From REEB85 sp018971455 (GTDB taxonomy: Bacteria > Pseudomonadota > Alphaproteobacteria > Acetobacterales > Acetobacteraceae): a stretch of 28,413 nucleotides of DNA. The DNA is taken from the NCBI GenBank assembly GCA_028871195.1, contig JAGWNT010000048.1:1-28413 (forward strand), in the 5' to 3' direction. Shown piece by piece: positions 15,458-23,205 of this stretch. The stretch's first letter is position 1; each line of letters begins with the position of its first letter. A program made the translations under genes and the position numbers. The notes beneath the pieces were generated by a model. That model worked only from the letters and a program-made list of their open reading frames with translations, had not been told where the DNA came from and did no database searches.

Positions 15458-16042
15458 TTAACTCGCGAACGGAATGTCGAACTGCTTGAGCAGCGCCCTC
15501 GCCTCGGCGTCGCTCCTGGCCGTGGTGACGAACACGATGTCCATCCCGCGGATCGCATCGACCTTGTCGTAGACGATCTCCGGGAAGACGATCTGCTCCT
15601 TCAGGCCCATGGCGAAGTTGCCGCGTCCGTCGAAGCCCTTCGTCGCCGGGATGCCGCGGAAATCGCGCACGCGCGGCAGCGCGATGGTGACCAGCCGGTC
15701 CAGAAACTCGTACATCCGCGCCTTGCGCAGCGTCACCTTGCAGCCGATCGGCAGACCGGCGCGGATCTTGAAGCCGGCGATCGCCTTCTTCGCCACCGTC
15801 TTCACCGGCTTCTGCCCGCTGATCAGCGCAAGCTCGGCCACCGCGGCATCGAGCTTCTTCTGGTCGCCAGCGGCCTCGCCGACGCCCATGTTGATGACGA
15901 TCTTCTCGAGCTTCGGCACCCGCATCGGGTTCGTGTAGCCGAACTCCTTCTGCAGCGCGGCCCGGATTTCGCCCATATAGCGCTGCTGCAAGCGCGGCAT
16001 CGCGCTCGCCGTCACGCCGGCCGGGTTCTGTGTCTCGCTCAC
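15458..16042 (-). CDS. rplE: 50S ribosomal protein L5
   Basis: L5 binds 5S rRNA and contacts P-site tRNA in the central protuberance. The product has 194 residues, with RVPKLEKIVINMGVGEA, GQKPVKTVAKKAIAGFKIR, GLPIGCKVTLRKARMYEFLD and IVYDKVDAIRGMDIVFVTTA. The start is a GTG at 16042 with AGGAGG 5 nt upstream, giving MSETQNPAG. This is about 15 residues longer than E. coli L5 (179). An internal ATG (MPRLQQRYM) is an alternative but has poorer context. The gene follows rplX by 10 nt. Confidence 0.97.
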   Translation of the reverse strand: MSETQNPAGVTASAMPRLQQRYMGEIRAALQKEFGYTNPMRVPKLEKIVINMGVGEAAGDQKKLDAAVAELALISGQKPVKTVAKKAIAGFKIRAGLPIGCKVTLRKARMYEFLDRLVTIALPRVRDFRGIPATKGFDGRGNFAMGLKEQIVFPEIVYDKVDAIRGMDIVFVTTARSDAEARALLKQFDIPFAS

Positions 16043-16052
16043 GATGGCCTCC

Positions 16053-16373
16053 TCACGCCTCGACCAGGTTGCCGCTGGCCTTGGCCACACGAACCTTGCG
16101 GCCGTCTTCCAGCACACGGAACCCGACACGCGTCGGCTTGTCGGTCTTGGGATCGACCAGCTTCAGGTTCGACAAATGGATCGTCGCCTCGACCTCGACG
16201 ATGCCCCCCGGCTGGCCCATGCCGCGCGGCTTGGTGTGCTTCTTGGCGATGTTCACGCCCTGCACCACCGCGCGCTCATCCTTGGGATGCACGCGCAGCA
16301 CCTCGCCGCGCTTTCCGCGGTCGGCCCCGCTGATCACGAGCACGGTATCGCCCTTGCGAATGCGCGCGGCCAT
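16053..16373 (-). CDS. rplX: 50S ribosomal protein L24
   Basis: L24 starts large-subunit assembly and lies at the tunnel exit. The product MAARIRKGDTVLVISGADRG has 106 residues with the KOW motif at its N-terminus, followed by GVNIAKKHTKPRGMGQPGGI. The junction with rplN reads GTGATGG on the minus strand. I chose the ATG (16373), which overlaps the rplN TGA by one base, because GGAGG lies 7 nt upstream of it and only 4 nt upstream of the GTG. Confidence 0.97.
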   Translation of the reverse strand: MAARIRKGDTVLVISGADRGKRGEVLRVHPKDERAVVQGVNIAKKHTKPRGMGQPGGIVEVEATIHLSNLKLVDPKTDKPTRVGFRVLEDGRKVRVAKASGNLVEA

Positions 16374-16741
16374 CACAGCACCTCCGGAGCAAGCGAGATG
16401 ATCTTCATGAACTTGCGCGCACGCAGCTCGCGCACCACCGGGCCGAAGATGCGGGTGCCGATCGGCTCCTGCTGCTTGTTGATCAGCACGGCGGCATTGC
16501 GGTCGAAGCGGATCGCGCTGCCATCGGCGCGGCGCACCGGAAAGCTGGTGCGCACGATCACGGCCTGGTGCACGTCACCCTTCTTCACCTTGCCGCGCGG
16601 AATGGCATCCTTCACCGACACGACGATGACATCGCCGACCGACGCGGTCTTGCGCTTCGAGCCGCCGAGCACCTTGATACACTGCACGCGCCGCGCGCCG
16701 GAATTGTCGGCGACATCGAGATTGGTCTCGACCGAGATCAT
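16373..16741 (-). CDS. rplN: 50S ribosomal protein L14
   Basis: L14 contacts 16S rRNA and forms an intersubunit bridge. The 122 residues contain TNLDVADNSGARRVQCIKVL, GDVIVVSVKDAIPRGKVKKG, FDRNAAVLINKQQEPIGTRI and FGPVVRELR. The length is close to E. coli L14 (123). The first gene of the classical spc operon, it follows rpsQ by only 10 nt here, so I see no room for a separate spc promoter in the junction. Confidence 0.98.
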   Translation of the reverse strand: MISVETNLDVADNSGARRVQCIKVLGGSKRKTASVGDVIVVSVKDAIPRGKVKKGDVHQAVIVRTSFPVRRADGSAIRFDRNAAVLINKQQEPIGTRIFGPVVRELRARKFMKIISLAPEVL

Positions 16742-16751
16742 CTATGCCTCC

Positions 16752-17021
16752 TCAACCCTGCGCAGGCGTGGCGGCGGCGAACGGCTCGCCATTGCGCTCG
16801 ACCACGATCCAGGTCTTGCGCTTGCTGATCGGCCGGCATTCCTCGATGCGCACCGCGTCGCCCACCTTGCACAGGTTGCCTTCGTCATGCGCCGCGTAGT
16901 TCTTCGACCGGCGGATAAACTTCTTGTAGAGCGGGTGCATCACGCGCCGATCGACAAGAACCGTCACGGTCTTGTCCATCTTGTCGCTGGTCACCCGCCC
17001 CGTCAGGACGCGCCTCGGCAT
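16752..17021 (-). CDS. rpsQ: 30S ribosomal protein S17
   Basis: S17 is a primary 16S rRNA-binding protein with an OB fold. The 89 residues begin MPRRVLTGRVTSDKMDKTVT and contain RRVMHPLYKKFIRRSKNYAA and GDAVRIEECRPISKRKTW, the signature. The start has AAGGGAG 7 nt upstream. The C-terminus has a short Ala-rich extension (AAATPAQG). It is the last gene of the classical S10 operon. Confidence 0.97.
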   Translation of the reverse strand: MPRRVLTGRVTSDKMDKTVTVLVDRRVMHPLYKKFIRRSKNYAAHDEGNLCKVGDAVRIEECRPISKRKTWIVVERNGEPFAAATPAQG

Positions 17022-17034
17022 CGCCCGTCTCCCT

Positions 17035-17250
17035 TCAGGACTTGGAGGCGGAGCGCTGCTGCTCCGCAATGATGGTCTTCACGCGCGCGATGTCGCGGCG
17101 CACCTGGCGCACGCGGCCCACACCCTCGTTCTGCCCGGTCGCGCGCTGGAAGCGCAGATTGAACTGCTCCTTGCGCAGATCGAGCAGCATGCCCGACAGC
17201 TCGTCCGCCGTCTTGGTCCGCACATCGGCGGGCTTGGTCTGTTTGGCCAT
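17035..17250 (-). CDS. rpmC: 50S ribosomal protein L29
   Basis: L29 is a small two-helix protein beside the tunnel exit, where it helps recruit SRP and trigger factor. The 71 residues contain KTADELSGMLLDLRKEQFNL, RFQRATGQ and RVRQVRRDIARVKTIIAEQ, the standard pattern. It begins 1 nt after the rplP TGA stop (TGACATG), which implies translational coupling. Confidence 0.97.
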   Translation of the reverse strand: MAKQTKPADVRTKTADELSGMLLDLRKEQFNLRFQRATGQNEGVGRVRQVRRDIARVKTIIAEQQRSASKS

Positions 17251-17251
17251 G

Positions 17252-17668
17252 TCACATGTCTCCGATGCGCGTGACGAAGCGCGTCTTGATCGGCAGCTTC
17301 GCCGCCCCCAGCGTCAACGCCTCGCGCGCCAGCTCCGGCGCGACGCCGTCGATTTCGAACATGATGCGGCCCGGCTTCACGCGGCACACCCAGAACTCGG
17401 GCGCGCCCTTGCCGGAACCCATGCGCACTTCCTGCGGCTTCAACGAAACCGGCACGTCCGGGAAGATGCGGATCCACACCCGCCCGGCGCGCTTCATGGC
17501 ACGCGTGATGGCACGGCGCGCCGCCTCGATCTGGCGCGCCGTGATGCGCTCCGGCTCGAGCGCCTTGAGGCCGAACGTGCCGAAATTCAGCGCGGTGCCG
17601 CCCTTGGACAGCCCGTGGATGCGGCCCTTATGGGCCTTGCGATAGGTGGTGCGCTTGGGAGAGAGCAT
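17252..17668 (-). CDS. rplP: 50S ribosomal protein L16
   Basis: L16 lies near the A-site tRNA elbow and peptidyl-transferase centre. The 138 residues contain MLSPKRTTYRKAHKGRIHGL, GTFGLKALEPERITARQIEA, ARRAITRAMKR and VRMGSGKGAPEFWVCRVKPG. The arginine of VRMGSGKG corresponds to the hydroxylated residue of E. coli L16. It lies 24 nt after rpsC and 1 nt before rpmC. Confidence 0.98.
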   Translation of the reverse strand: MLSPKRTTYRKAHKGRIHGLSKGGTALNFGTFGLKALEPERITARQIEAARRAITRAMKRAGRVWIRIFPDVPVSLKPQEVRMGSGKGAPEFWVCRVKPGRIMFEIDGVAPELAREALTLGAAKLPIKTRFVTRIGDM

Positions 17669-17692
17669 GGTCTGTTGTCCTTGGCGCTTCGA

Positions 17693-18370
17693 TTACCGCT
17701 GCGGCGCCTGTTCGGCGGCGCGACGATCCTGGGCGAGCGGATCATGGGCAAGAATCTCGCCCTTGAAGATCCATACCTTCACGCCGCAGGTGCCATACGT
17801 CGTCTTGGCCGTCGCGATGCCATAATCAATGTCGGCGCGCAGCGTGTGCAGCGGCACGCGCCCCTCGCGATACCACTCGACGCGCGCGATCTCCGCCCCG
17901 CCCAGACGGCCGCCGCAATTGATGCGGATGCCCTGGGCGCCAAGGCGCATGGCCGACTGCACGGCCCGCTTCATCGCGCGACGGAACGCCACGCGGCGCT
18001 CGAGCTGCTGGGCGATGTTCTCGGCCACCAGCGTCGCGTCGATCTCCGGCTTGCGGATCTCGACGATGTTCAGCGTCACCTCGGCCTTGGCCATCTTGCC
18101 GAGATCCTTGCGCAGAACCTCGATATCCTGGCCCTTCTTGCCGATGACCACGCCGGGCCGCGCGGCATAGATCGTCACGCGCGGCTTCTTGGCCGGGCGC
18201 TCGATGACCACGCGCGACACGCCCGCGCCCGACAGCCGCTTGCGCAGATGCGCGCGAAGCTTCAGGTCGCCGTGAAGCAGCCGGGAGTAATCGTTGCCGG
18301 CGAACCACCGGCTGTCCCAGGTACGGTTGATGCCGAGCCGCAGCCCGATCGGATTGACCTTGTGACCCAT
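17693..18370 (-). CDS. rpsC: 30S ribosomal protein S3
   Basis: S3 forms part of the mRNA entry tunnel. The 225 residues begin MGHKVNPIGLRLGINRTWDS. They carry a KH domain with the GKKG loop (RPGVVIGKKGQDIEVLRKDL) and the C-terminal S3 domain with GIRINCGGRLGGAEIARVEW and GTCGVKVWIFKGEI. The length is near the E. coli one (233). It follows rplV by 3 nt. Confidence 0.98.
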   Translation of the reverse strand: MGHKVNPIGLRLGINRTWDSRWFAGNDYSRLLHGDLKLRAHLRKRLSGAGVSRVVIERPAKKPRVTIYAARPGVVIGKKGQDIEVLRKDLGKMAKAEVTLNIVEIRKPEIDATLVAENIAQQLERRVAFRRAMKRAVQSAMRLGAQGIRINCGGRLGGAEIARVEWYREGRVPLHTLRADIDYGIATAKTTYGTCGVKVWIFKGEILAHDPLAQDRRAAEQAPQR

Positions 18371-18373
18371 CGT

Positions 18374-18796
18374 CTATGCGGCTCCCTGCGTCGCGGCATC
18401 GGCCGTCGGCTCGGCGGCAGCTTCCTGCGCGCGCTCGGCGACGACGATCTTGAGATGACTGAACCATTTCTCGATCCGCGCAGACCGGCCGCGGCCGCGC
18501 GCATGAAACCGCCGCATCACCACCGACTTGCCAACCTCGGCACGGGCGACGACCAGGCGATCGACATCGAGCTGGTGGTTGTTCTCGGCGTTCGCAATGG
18601 CGCTTTCCAGCACCTTGCGCACGTCCTGGGCGATGCGGCGCTTGCTGAAGGTCAGCGTCGCCACCGCCTCGGCCGCGCCGCGGTTGCGGATCAGCCCGGC
18701 CACCAGATTGAGCTTGCGCGGCGACACGCGGACGTTGCGCAGAACCGCCTGCGCCTCGGTGTCCGCCAGGCCGCGCGGATGATTCGGCTTGCTCAT
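18374..18796 (-). CDS. rplV: 50S ribosomal protein L22
   Basis: L22 lines the peptide exit tunnel with a long beta-hairpin. The 140 residues contain LRNVRVSPRKLNLVAGLIRN, SAIANAENNHQLDVDRLVVA and the hairpin tip region VMRRFHARGRGRSARIEKWF. The protein is about 30 residues longer than E. coli L22 (110), from a 15-20-residue N-terminal extension (MSKPNHPRGLADTEAQA) and an Ala/Glu-rich C-terminal tail. Such extensions are common in alphaproteobacteria. It starts 1 nt after rpsS. Confidence 0.98.
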   Translation of the reverse strand: MSKPNHPRGLADTEAQAVLRNVRVSPRKLNLVAGLIRNRGAAEAVATLTFSKRRIAQDVRKVLESAIANAENNHQLDVDRLVVARAEVGKSVVMRRFHARGRGRSARIEKWFSHLKIVVAERAQEAAAEPTADAATQGAA

Positions 18797-18797
18797 G

Positions 18798-19076
18798 TCA
18801 GCCCCGCTTCGCTTTCTTGTCGGCCGAGTGGCCGGTGAAGGTCCGGGTCGGCGAGAACTCGCCGAACTTGTGCCCCACCATGTTCTCGTTCACCTGCACC
18901 GGCAGGAATTTGTGGCCGTTGTAGACGCCGAAGGTGAGGCCCACGAACTGCGGCAGGATCGTCGAGCGGCGCGACCAGATCTTGATGATCTCGTTGCGGC
19001 CCGACGCCTTGGCGGCCTCGGCCTTGTTGAGCATGTACCCGTCCACGAACGGGCCTTTCCATACGGAACGCGCCAT
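18798..19076 (-). CDS. rpsS: 30S ribosomal protein S19
   Basis: S19 lies in the small-subunit head beside S13. The 92 residues begin MARSVWKGPFVDGYMLNKAE and contain IKIWSRRSTILPQFVGLTF, the VYNGHKFLPVQVNENMVGHK block and GEFSPTRTFTGHSADKKAKRG. The length equals that of E. coli S19. It lies 4 nt after rplB. Confidence 0.98.
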   Translation of the reverse strand: MARSVWKGPFVDGYMLNKAEAAKASGRNEIIKIWSRRSTILPQFVGLTFGVYNGHKFLPVQVNENMVGHKFGEFSPTRTFTGHSADKKAKRG

Positions 19077-19080
19077 GGCC

Positions 19081-19914
19081 TCAGCCCTTGCCCTTGTTGC
19101 GGCGACGGATGATCAGGCTGTCCGTCCGCTTGTTCACACGAGTCTTGTAGCCCTTGGTCGGCTTGCCCCACGGCGTCACCGGATGCCGCCCGCCCGAGGT
19201 GCGGCCCTCGCCGCCGCCATGCGGATGGTCGACCGGGTTCATCACCACGCCGCGGTTATGCGGCTTGCGCCCCAGCCAGCGCGAGCGCCCGGCCTTGCCG
19301 AGGCTCTGGTTGGAATTGTCCGGATTCGACACGGCCCCGATCGTGGCCATGCACTCGCCGCGCACCATGCGCAGCTCGCCGGACATCAGCTTGATCTGCG
19401 CATAGCCGGCATCCTTGCCGACCAGCTGCGCATACTGCCCCGCGGCGCGCGCGATCTTGCCGCCGGCGCCGGTCTTCATCTCCACATTGTGGATGATGGT
19501 GCCAACCGGAATGGCGGCAAGCGGCATCGCGTTGCCCGGCTTGATGTCGGCCCGCTGGGCCGCCACCACGGCGTCGCCGACGCGCAGACGCTGCGGCGCC
19601 AGGATGTAGGACAGCTCGCCGTCCTGGTACTTCACCAGCGCGATGAAGGCCGTCCGGTTCGGATCGTATTCCAGCCGCTCGACCACGCCGGGCACATCGA
19701 ATTTGCGCCGCTTGAAATCGACGATGCGATAGGACTGCTTGTGTCCGCCGCCGCGGAACCGGCTGGTGATGCGGCCGTGATTGTTGCGCCCGCCCGAGGA
19801 GCTCTTGCCCTCGGTCAGCCCCTTCACCGGCTTGCCCTTCCACAGCTCGTCGCGCGCGATCAACACCGTGCCGCGCAGGCTGGCCGTGACCGGATTGAAA
19901 TTCTTCAGTGCCAT
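19081..19914 (-). CDS. rplB: 50S ribosomal protein L2
   Basis: L2 is required for subunit association and peptidyl-transferase activity. The 277 residues contain GRNNHGRITSRFRGGGHKQS, PVGTIIHNVEMKTGAGGKIA, KAGRSRWLGRKPHNRGVVMN and PVDHPHGGGEGRTSGGRHPV, the last holding the conserved histidine near the peptidyl-transferase centre. The length is near the E. coli one (273). It lies 16 nt after rplW. Confidence 0.98.
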   Translation of the reverse strand: MALKNFNPVTASLRGTVLIARDELWKGKPVKGLTEGKSSSGGRNNHGRITSRFRGGGHKQSYRIVDFKRRKFDVPGVVERLEYDPNRTAFIALVKYQDGELSYILAPQRLRVGDAVVAAQRADIKPGNAMPLAAIPVGTIIHNVEMKTGAGGKIARAAGQYAQLVGKDAGYAQIKLMSGELRMVRGECMATIGAVSNPDNSNQSLGKAGRSRWLGRKPHNRGVVMNPVDHPHGGGEGRTSGGRHPVTPWGKPTKGYKTRVNKRTDSLIIRRRNKGKG

Positions 19915-19930
19915 GACCGATCTTCCCGCG

Positions 19931-20263
19931 TCACGCGAGGCCGCTGGAAAGGTCGATGGTCTGACCTTCGGCGAGTCTCACATAGGCTTTCTTGACGTCC
20001 GAGCGCTGACCGGGGCGCCCTTTGAAGCGCTTGGTCTTGCCCTTCACCACCAGCGTGCTCACCGAGACGACCTTGACGCCGAACAGACCCTCGACGGCGG
20101 CCTTGATCTCCGGCTTGGTCGCGTCGATGGCGACACGGAACGCCGTCTGGTTGCGCTCGGCCAGCATCGTCGCCTTCTCGGTGACGATCGGGCTGCGGAT
20201 GATGGTGTACATGGACTCGCGCGAAAGCTGCTTCACGCGCTTCTTGGCGGCGACCTCGCTCAT
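19931..20263 (-). CDS. rplW: 50S ribosomal protein L23
   Basis: L23 lies at the tunnel exit and docks trigger factor and SRP. The 110 residues contain MYTIIRSPIVTEKATMLAER, NQTAFRVAIDATKPEIKAAV, EGLFGVKVVSVSTLVVKGK and RPGQRSDVKKAYVRLAEGQT. An N-terminal extension (SEVAAKKRVKQLSRES) makes it longer than E. coli L23 (100). Its ATG overlaps the rplD TGA as ATGA. Confidence 0.98.
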   Translation of the reverse strand: MSEVAAKKRVKQLSRESMYTIIRSPIVTEKATMLAERNQTAFRVAIDATKPEIKAAVEGLFGVKVVSVSTLVVKGKTKRFKGRPGQRSDVKKAYVRLAEGQTIDLSSGLA

Positions 20264-20874
20264 GCCAGGCGCTCCTTCAGACCGGCAATCCCGGCGGTGG
20301 TGATGGCCAGCACCTCATGCGCCAGGATGTCATAGACGTTGGCGCCCACTGTCGGCAGCACATCCACGCCGACGATGTTGCGGCTGGCGCGCAGGAAGCC
20401 GGCATCGACCTGGTGATCGACGATCAGCGCCGAATCCCAGCCCAGCACCTTCAGCTTCGCCTGCAACTCCTTCGTCTTCGCGGCACCGGAGGCGGCGTCG
20501 AGTACCACCAGCTTGCCCTCGGCCTGCTTCTGCGACAGCGCCGAAATCAGCCCGAGCCGGCGCACCTTCTTGGGCAGGTCGTAGCCGTGGTCGCGCACCA
20601 CCGGGCCGTGCACCACGCCACCCGTGCGGTATTGCGGCGCGCGCAGGCTGCCCTGGCGGGCATTGCCGGTGCCCTTCTGCTTGTAGGGCTTCTTGGTCGT
20701 GCCCTGCACCTCGCCCATGCCCTTCACCTTGTGGGTGCCCGCACGGCGCTTGGCCTGCTGCCAGTGAACCACGCGGGCCATGATGTCGGCGCGCGGCTTC
20801 TGGCCGAAAATCTCGTCAGGCAGCTCGGCCGTGCCGGCGCTGCCATTGTCGAGTGTCTTGATCTCGATCTGCAT
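20260..20874 (-). CDS. rplD: 50S ribosomal protein L4
   Basis: L4 extends a loop into the exit tunnel, and in E. coli it represses the S10 operon by acting on the rpsJ leader. The 204 residues contain RADIMARVVHWQQAKRRAGT, the tunnel loop with KPYKQKGTGNARQGSLRAPQ and RTGGVVHGP, and the DHQVDAGFLRASRNIVGVDV region. The length is near the E. coli one (201). The stop overlaps the rplW start by 4 nt. In this genome rpsJ sits only 37 nt behind tuf, so an E. coli-like L4 leader is not evident. Confidence 0.98.
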   Translation of the reverse strand: MQIEIKTLDNGSAGTAELPDEIFGQKPRADIMARVVHWQQAKRRAGTHKVKGMGEVQGTTKKPYKQKGTGNARQGSLRAPQYRTGGVVHGPVVRDHGYDLPKKVRRLGLISALSQKQAEGKLVVLDAASGAAKTKELQAKLKVLGWDSALIVDHQVDAGFLRASRNIVGVDVLPTVGANVYDILAHEVLAITTAGIAGLKERLA

Positions 20875-20884
20875 GTCCCTGCCC

Positions 20885-21559
20885 TCAGCTCGCCAGCGCC
20901 GCGGGGAACGGTGCGTCCGCCGGACGGGCGCGCTTGACCGCGTCGCGCACCAGCACCCAGCCGCCCTTGGCCCCGGGCACCGCGCCCTTCACCATCACCA
21001 GCCCCCGCTCGGCATCGACGCCGGCGATTTCGAGATTGAGCGTGGTGATGCGCTCGACGCCGAGATGGCCGGCCATCTTCTTGTTCTTGAACGTCTTGCC
21101 CGGATCCTGGCGGTTGCCGGTGGAGCCGTGCGAACGGTGGCTGATCGACACGCCGTGGCTGGCCTCGAGGCCGGCGAAGTTCCAGCGCTTCATCGCACCG
21201 GCGAAGCCCTTGCCCTTGCTGGTGCCGCAGACATCGACCTTCTGGCCGACCAGGAAATGCGCGGCACTCAACGTCGCGCCGGGCTCGAGCAGCCCATCGG
21301 CATCGACGCGGAACTCGGCGAGCTTCGCCTTCGGCTCCACCTTCGCGCGGGCGAAATGGCCCTTGTTCGGCTTCGACACGTTCTTCACCTTCGTCGTGCC
21401 CCAGCCGAGCTGGACGGCATTGTAGCCATCCACCGCCTCGGTCCGGGTCGCGACGACCTGCAACGAATCCATGAGCAGGACGGTGACGGGAACATGCGTC
21501 CCGTCTTCCTTGAACAGCCGGGTCATGCCCAGCTTCTTGGCCAATATACCAGTACGCAT
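20885..21559 (-). CDS. rplC: 50S ribosomal protein L3
   Basis: L3 is an early-assembling large-subunit protein near the peptidyl-transferase centre. The product MRTGILAKKLGMTRLFKEDG has 224 residues and includes GTSKGKGFAGAMKRWNFAG, SHGVSISHRSHGSTGNRQDP and GKTFKNKKMAGHLG; the glutamine of GNRQDPG is the usual methylation site. Two ATGs stand in tandem (21562 and 21559). I prefer the second, because GGGGA lies 7 nt before it and 4 nt before the first, and because the family starts MR. Confidence 0.97.
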   Translation of the reverse strand: MRTGILAKKLGMTRLFKEDGTHVPVTVLLMDSLQVVATRTEAVDGYNAVQLGWGTTKVKNVSKPNKGHFARAKVEPKAKLAEFRVDADGLLEPGATLSAAHFLVGQKVDVCGTSKGKGFAGAMKRWNFAGLEASHGVSISHRSHGSTGNRQDPGKTFKNKKMAGHLGVERITTLNLEIAGVDAERGLVMVKGAVPGAKGGWVLVRDAVKRARPADAPFPAALAS

Positions 21560-21575
21560 CATTCAATCCCCAGAG

Positions 21576-21604
21576 GGACCCGCCGGCGTCGCGGCTGTCG
21601 GTCC
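21576..21604 (-). promoter_or_regulatory. Possible hairpin between rpsJ and rplC
   Basis: GGACC (21576-21580) pairs with GGTCC (21600-21604), and inside GCCG (21582-21585) pairs with CGGC (21592-21595). It lies in the 63-nt spacer upstream of rplC, which is longer than most spacers of this cluster. No U-tract follows. Low confidence as a functional element. Confidence 0.3.
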
Positions 21605-21622
21605 GTAGGCCAATGACAAAGG

Positions 21623-21931
21623 CTAGAGCTTGATCTCGACGTCCACGCCGGCCGCGAGGTCGAGCTTCATCAGCGCGTCCACCGTCTGCGGCGTGGGTTC
21701 GACGATATCGAGCAGCCGGCGATGAGTCCGGATTTCGAACTGCTCACGGCTCTTCTTGTCGACGTGCGGCGAGCGGTTCACCGTGAAACGCTCGATATGC
21801 GTCGGCAGCGGAATCGGCCCGCGAATCTGCGCGCCCGTACGCTTGGCGGTGTTCACGATCTCCTTCGTGCTGTTGTCCAGCACGCGGTGATCGTACGCCT
21901 TGAGGCGGATGCGGATGTTCTGGTTGTCCAT
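21623..21931 (-). CDS. rpsJ: 30S ribosomal protein S10
   Basis: S10 lies in the small-subunit head and, as NusE, also takes part in transcription antitermination. The 102 residues contain NIRIRLKAYDHRVLDNSTKE, RTGAQIRGPIPLPTHIERFT, VNRSPHVDKKSREQFEIRTH and RRLLDIVEPTPQTVDALMKL. The length matches the family. It lies 37 nt after tuf, so the str and S10 operons appear fused. Confidence 0.98.
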   Translation of the reverse strand: MDNQNIRIRLKAYDHRVLDNSTKEIVNTAKRTGAQIRGPIPLPTHIERFTVNRSPHVDKKSREQFEIRTHRRLLDIVEPTPQTVDALMKLDLAAGVDVEIKL

Positions 21932-21968
21932 CTCTCAGTCTTCCAGGCCGATGCCGTTTGCCAGCTGC

Positions 21969-23156
21969 TTACGCGACGATCTTGGCGACAACGCCGGCGC
22001 CGACCGTGCGGCCACCCTCGCGGATGGCGAAGCGCAGCCCCTCATCCATGGCGATCGGCGCGATCAGCGTCACATCCATCGACACGTTGTCGCCCGGCAT
22101 CACCATCTCGGTGCCTTCCGGCAGCGTCACGATGCCGGTCACGTCGGTGGTGCGGAAGTAGAACTGCGGACGATAATTGGTGAAGAACGGCGTGTGGCGG
22201 CCGCCTTCTTCCTTCGTCAGCACGTAGGCTTCCGCCTTGAACTTGGTGTGCGGCGTGATCGAGCCGGGCTTGGCCAGAACCTGGCCGCGCTCGACGTCCT
22301 CACGCTTGGTGCCGCGCAGAAGGGCGCCGATATTGTCGCCGGCCTGGCCCTGGTCGAGCAGCTTGCGGAACATCTCGACGCCGGTGACGATGGTCTTCAC
22401 GGTGTCCTTGAGGCCGACGATCTCGACTTCCTCGCCGACGCGCACGATGCCGCGCTCGACGCGCCCGGTCACCACGGTGCCGCGGCCCGAGATCGAGAAC
22501 ACGTCTTCCACCGGCATCAGGAACGGCATGTCCACCGCGCGCTCCGGCTGCGGGATGTAGGCGTCAACCGCCTCCATCAGCTTCAGCACGGCCTGCTCGC
22601 CCAGCTCCGGCTGGGTATCGTTCAGCGCGCAGACGGCCGAGCCCTTGATGATGGGGATATCGTCGCCGGGGAAGCCGTAGCTGCTCAGCAGCTCGCGCAC
22701 CTCGAGCTCGACCAGCTCGAGCAGGTCGGGGTCGGCGATGTCGCACTTGTTGAGGAACACCACCAGCGCCGGCACGCCGACCTGGCGGGCGAGGAGGATG
22801 TGCTCGCGCGTCTGCGGCATCGGGCCGTCGGCGGCCGAAACCACCAGGATCGCGCCGTCCATCTGCGCGGCGCCGGTGATCATGTTCTTCACGTAGTCGG
22901 CGTGACCGGGGCAATCGACATGCGCGTAGTGGCGATTATTGGTCTCGTACTCGACATGGGCGGTCGAGATCGTGATGCCGCGGGCGCGCTCTTCGGGCGC
23001 CTTGTCGATCTGGTCATAGGCGGTGAAGGTGGCGCCGCCCGACTTGGCGAGAACCTTGGTGATCGCGGCCGTCAGCGACGTCTTGCCATGGTCCACATGG
23101 CCGATCGTGCCGATGTTGCAGTGCGGCTTGTTGCGCTCGAATTTGGCTTTGGCCAT
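21969..23156 (-). CDS. tuf: Elongation factor Tu
   Basis: EF-Tu delivers aminoacyl-tRNA to the ribosome as a GTPase. The 395 residues show G1 GHVDHGKT (19-26), the effector region ERARGITIS with its threonine, G3 DCPGH (81-85) and G4 NKCD (136-139), then domains 2 and 3, with RGTVVTGRVERG and GGRHTPFFTNYRPQFYFRTT. A GGAGAG ribosome binding site lies 7-8 nt upstream. It follows rpsG directly after 49 nt; fusA, usually between the two, is missing. Whether a second tuf copy exists cannot be told from this window. Confidence 0.99.
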   Translation of the reverse strand: MAKAKFERNKPHCNIGTIGHVDHGKTSLTAAITKVLAKSGGATFTAYDQIDKAPEERARGITISTAHVEYETNNRHYAHVDCPGHADYVKNMITGAAQMDGAILVVSAADGPMPQTREHILLARQVGVPALVVFLNKCDIADPDLLELVELEVRELLSSYGFPGDDIPIIKGSAVCALNDTQPELGEQAVLKLMEAVDAYIPQPERAVDMPFLMPVEDVFSISGRGTVVTGRVERGIVRVGEEVEIVGLKDTVKTIVTGVEMFRKLLDQGQAGDNIGALLRGTKREDVERGQVLAKPGSITPHTKFKAEAYVLTKEEGGRHTPFFTNYRPQFYFRTTDVTGIVTLPEGTEMVMPGDNVSMDVTLIAPIAMDEGLRFAIREGGRTVGAGVVAKIVA

Positions 23157-23205
23157 CGTCGTCTCTCCGTGCCCGCTCTATGATCCGGGGATTGGGTGCA
23201 AAAAC

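Noticed and set aside
21900..23183. Plus-strand open frame opposite tuf
   Set aside because: Mirror frame of the highly codon-biased EF-Tu gene; His/Asp/Arg-rich product without motifs.
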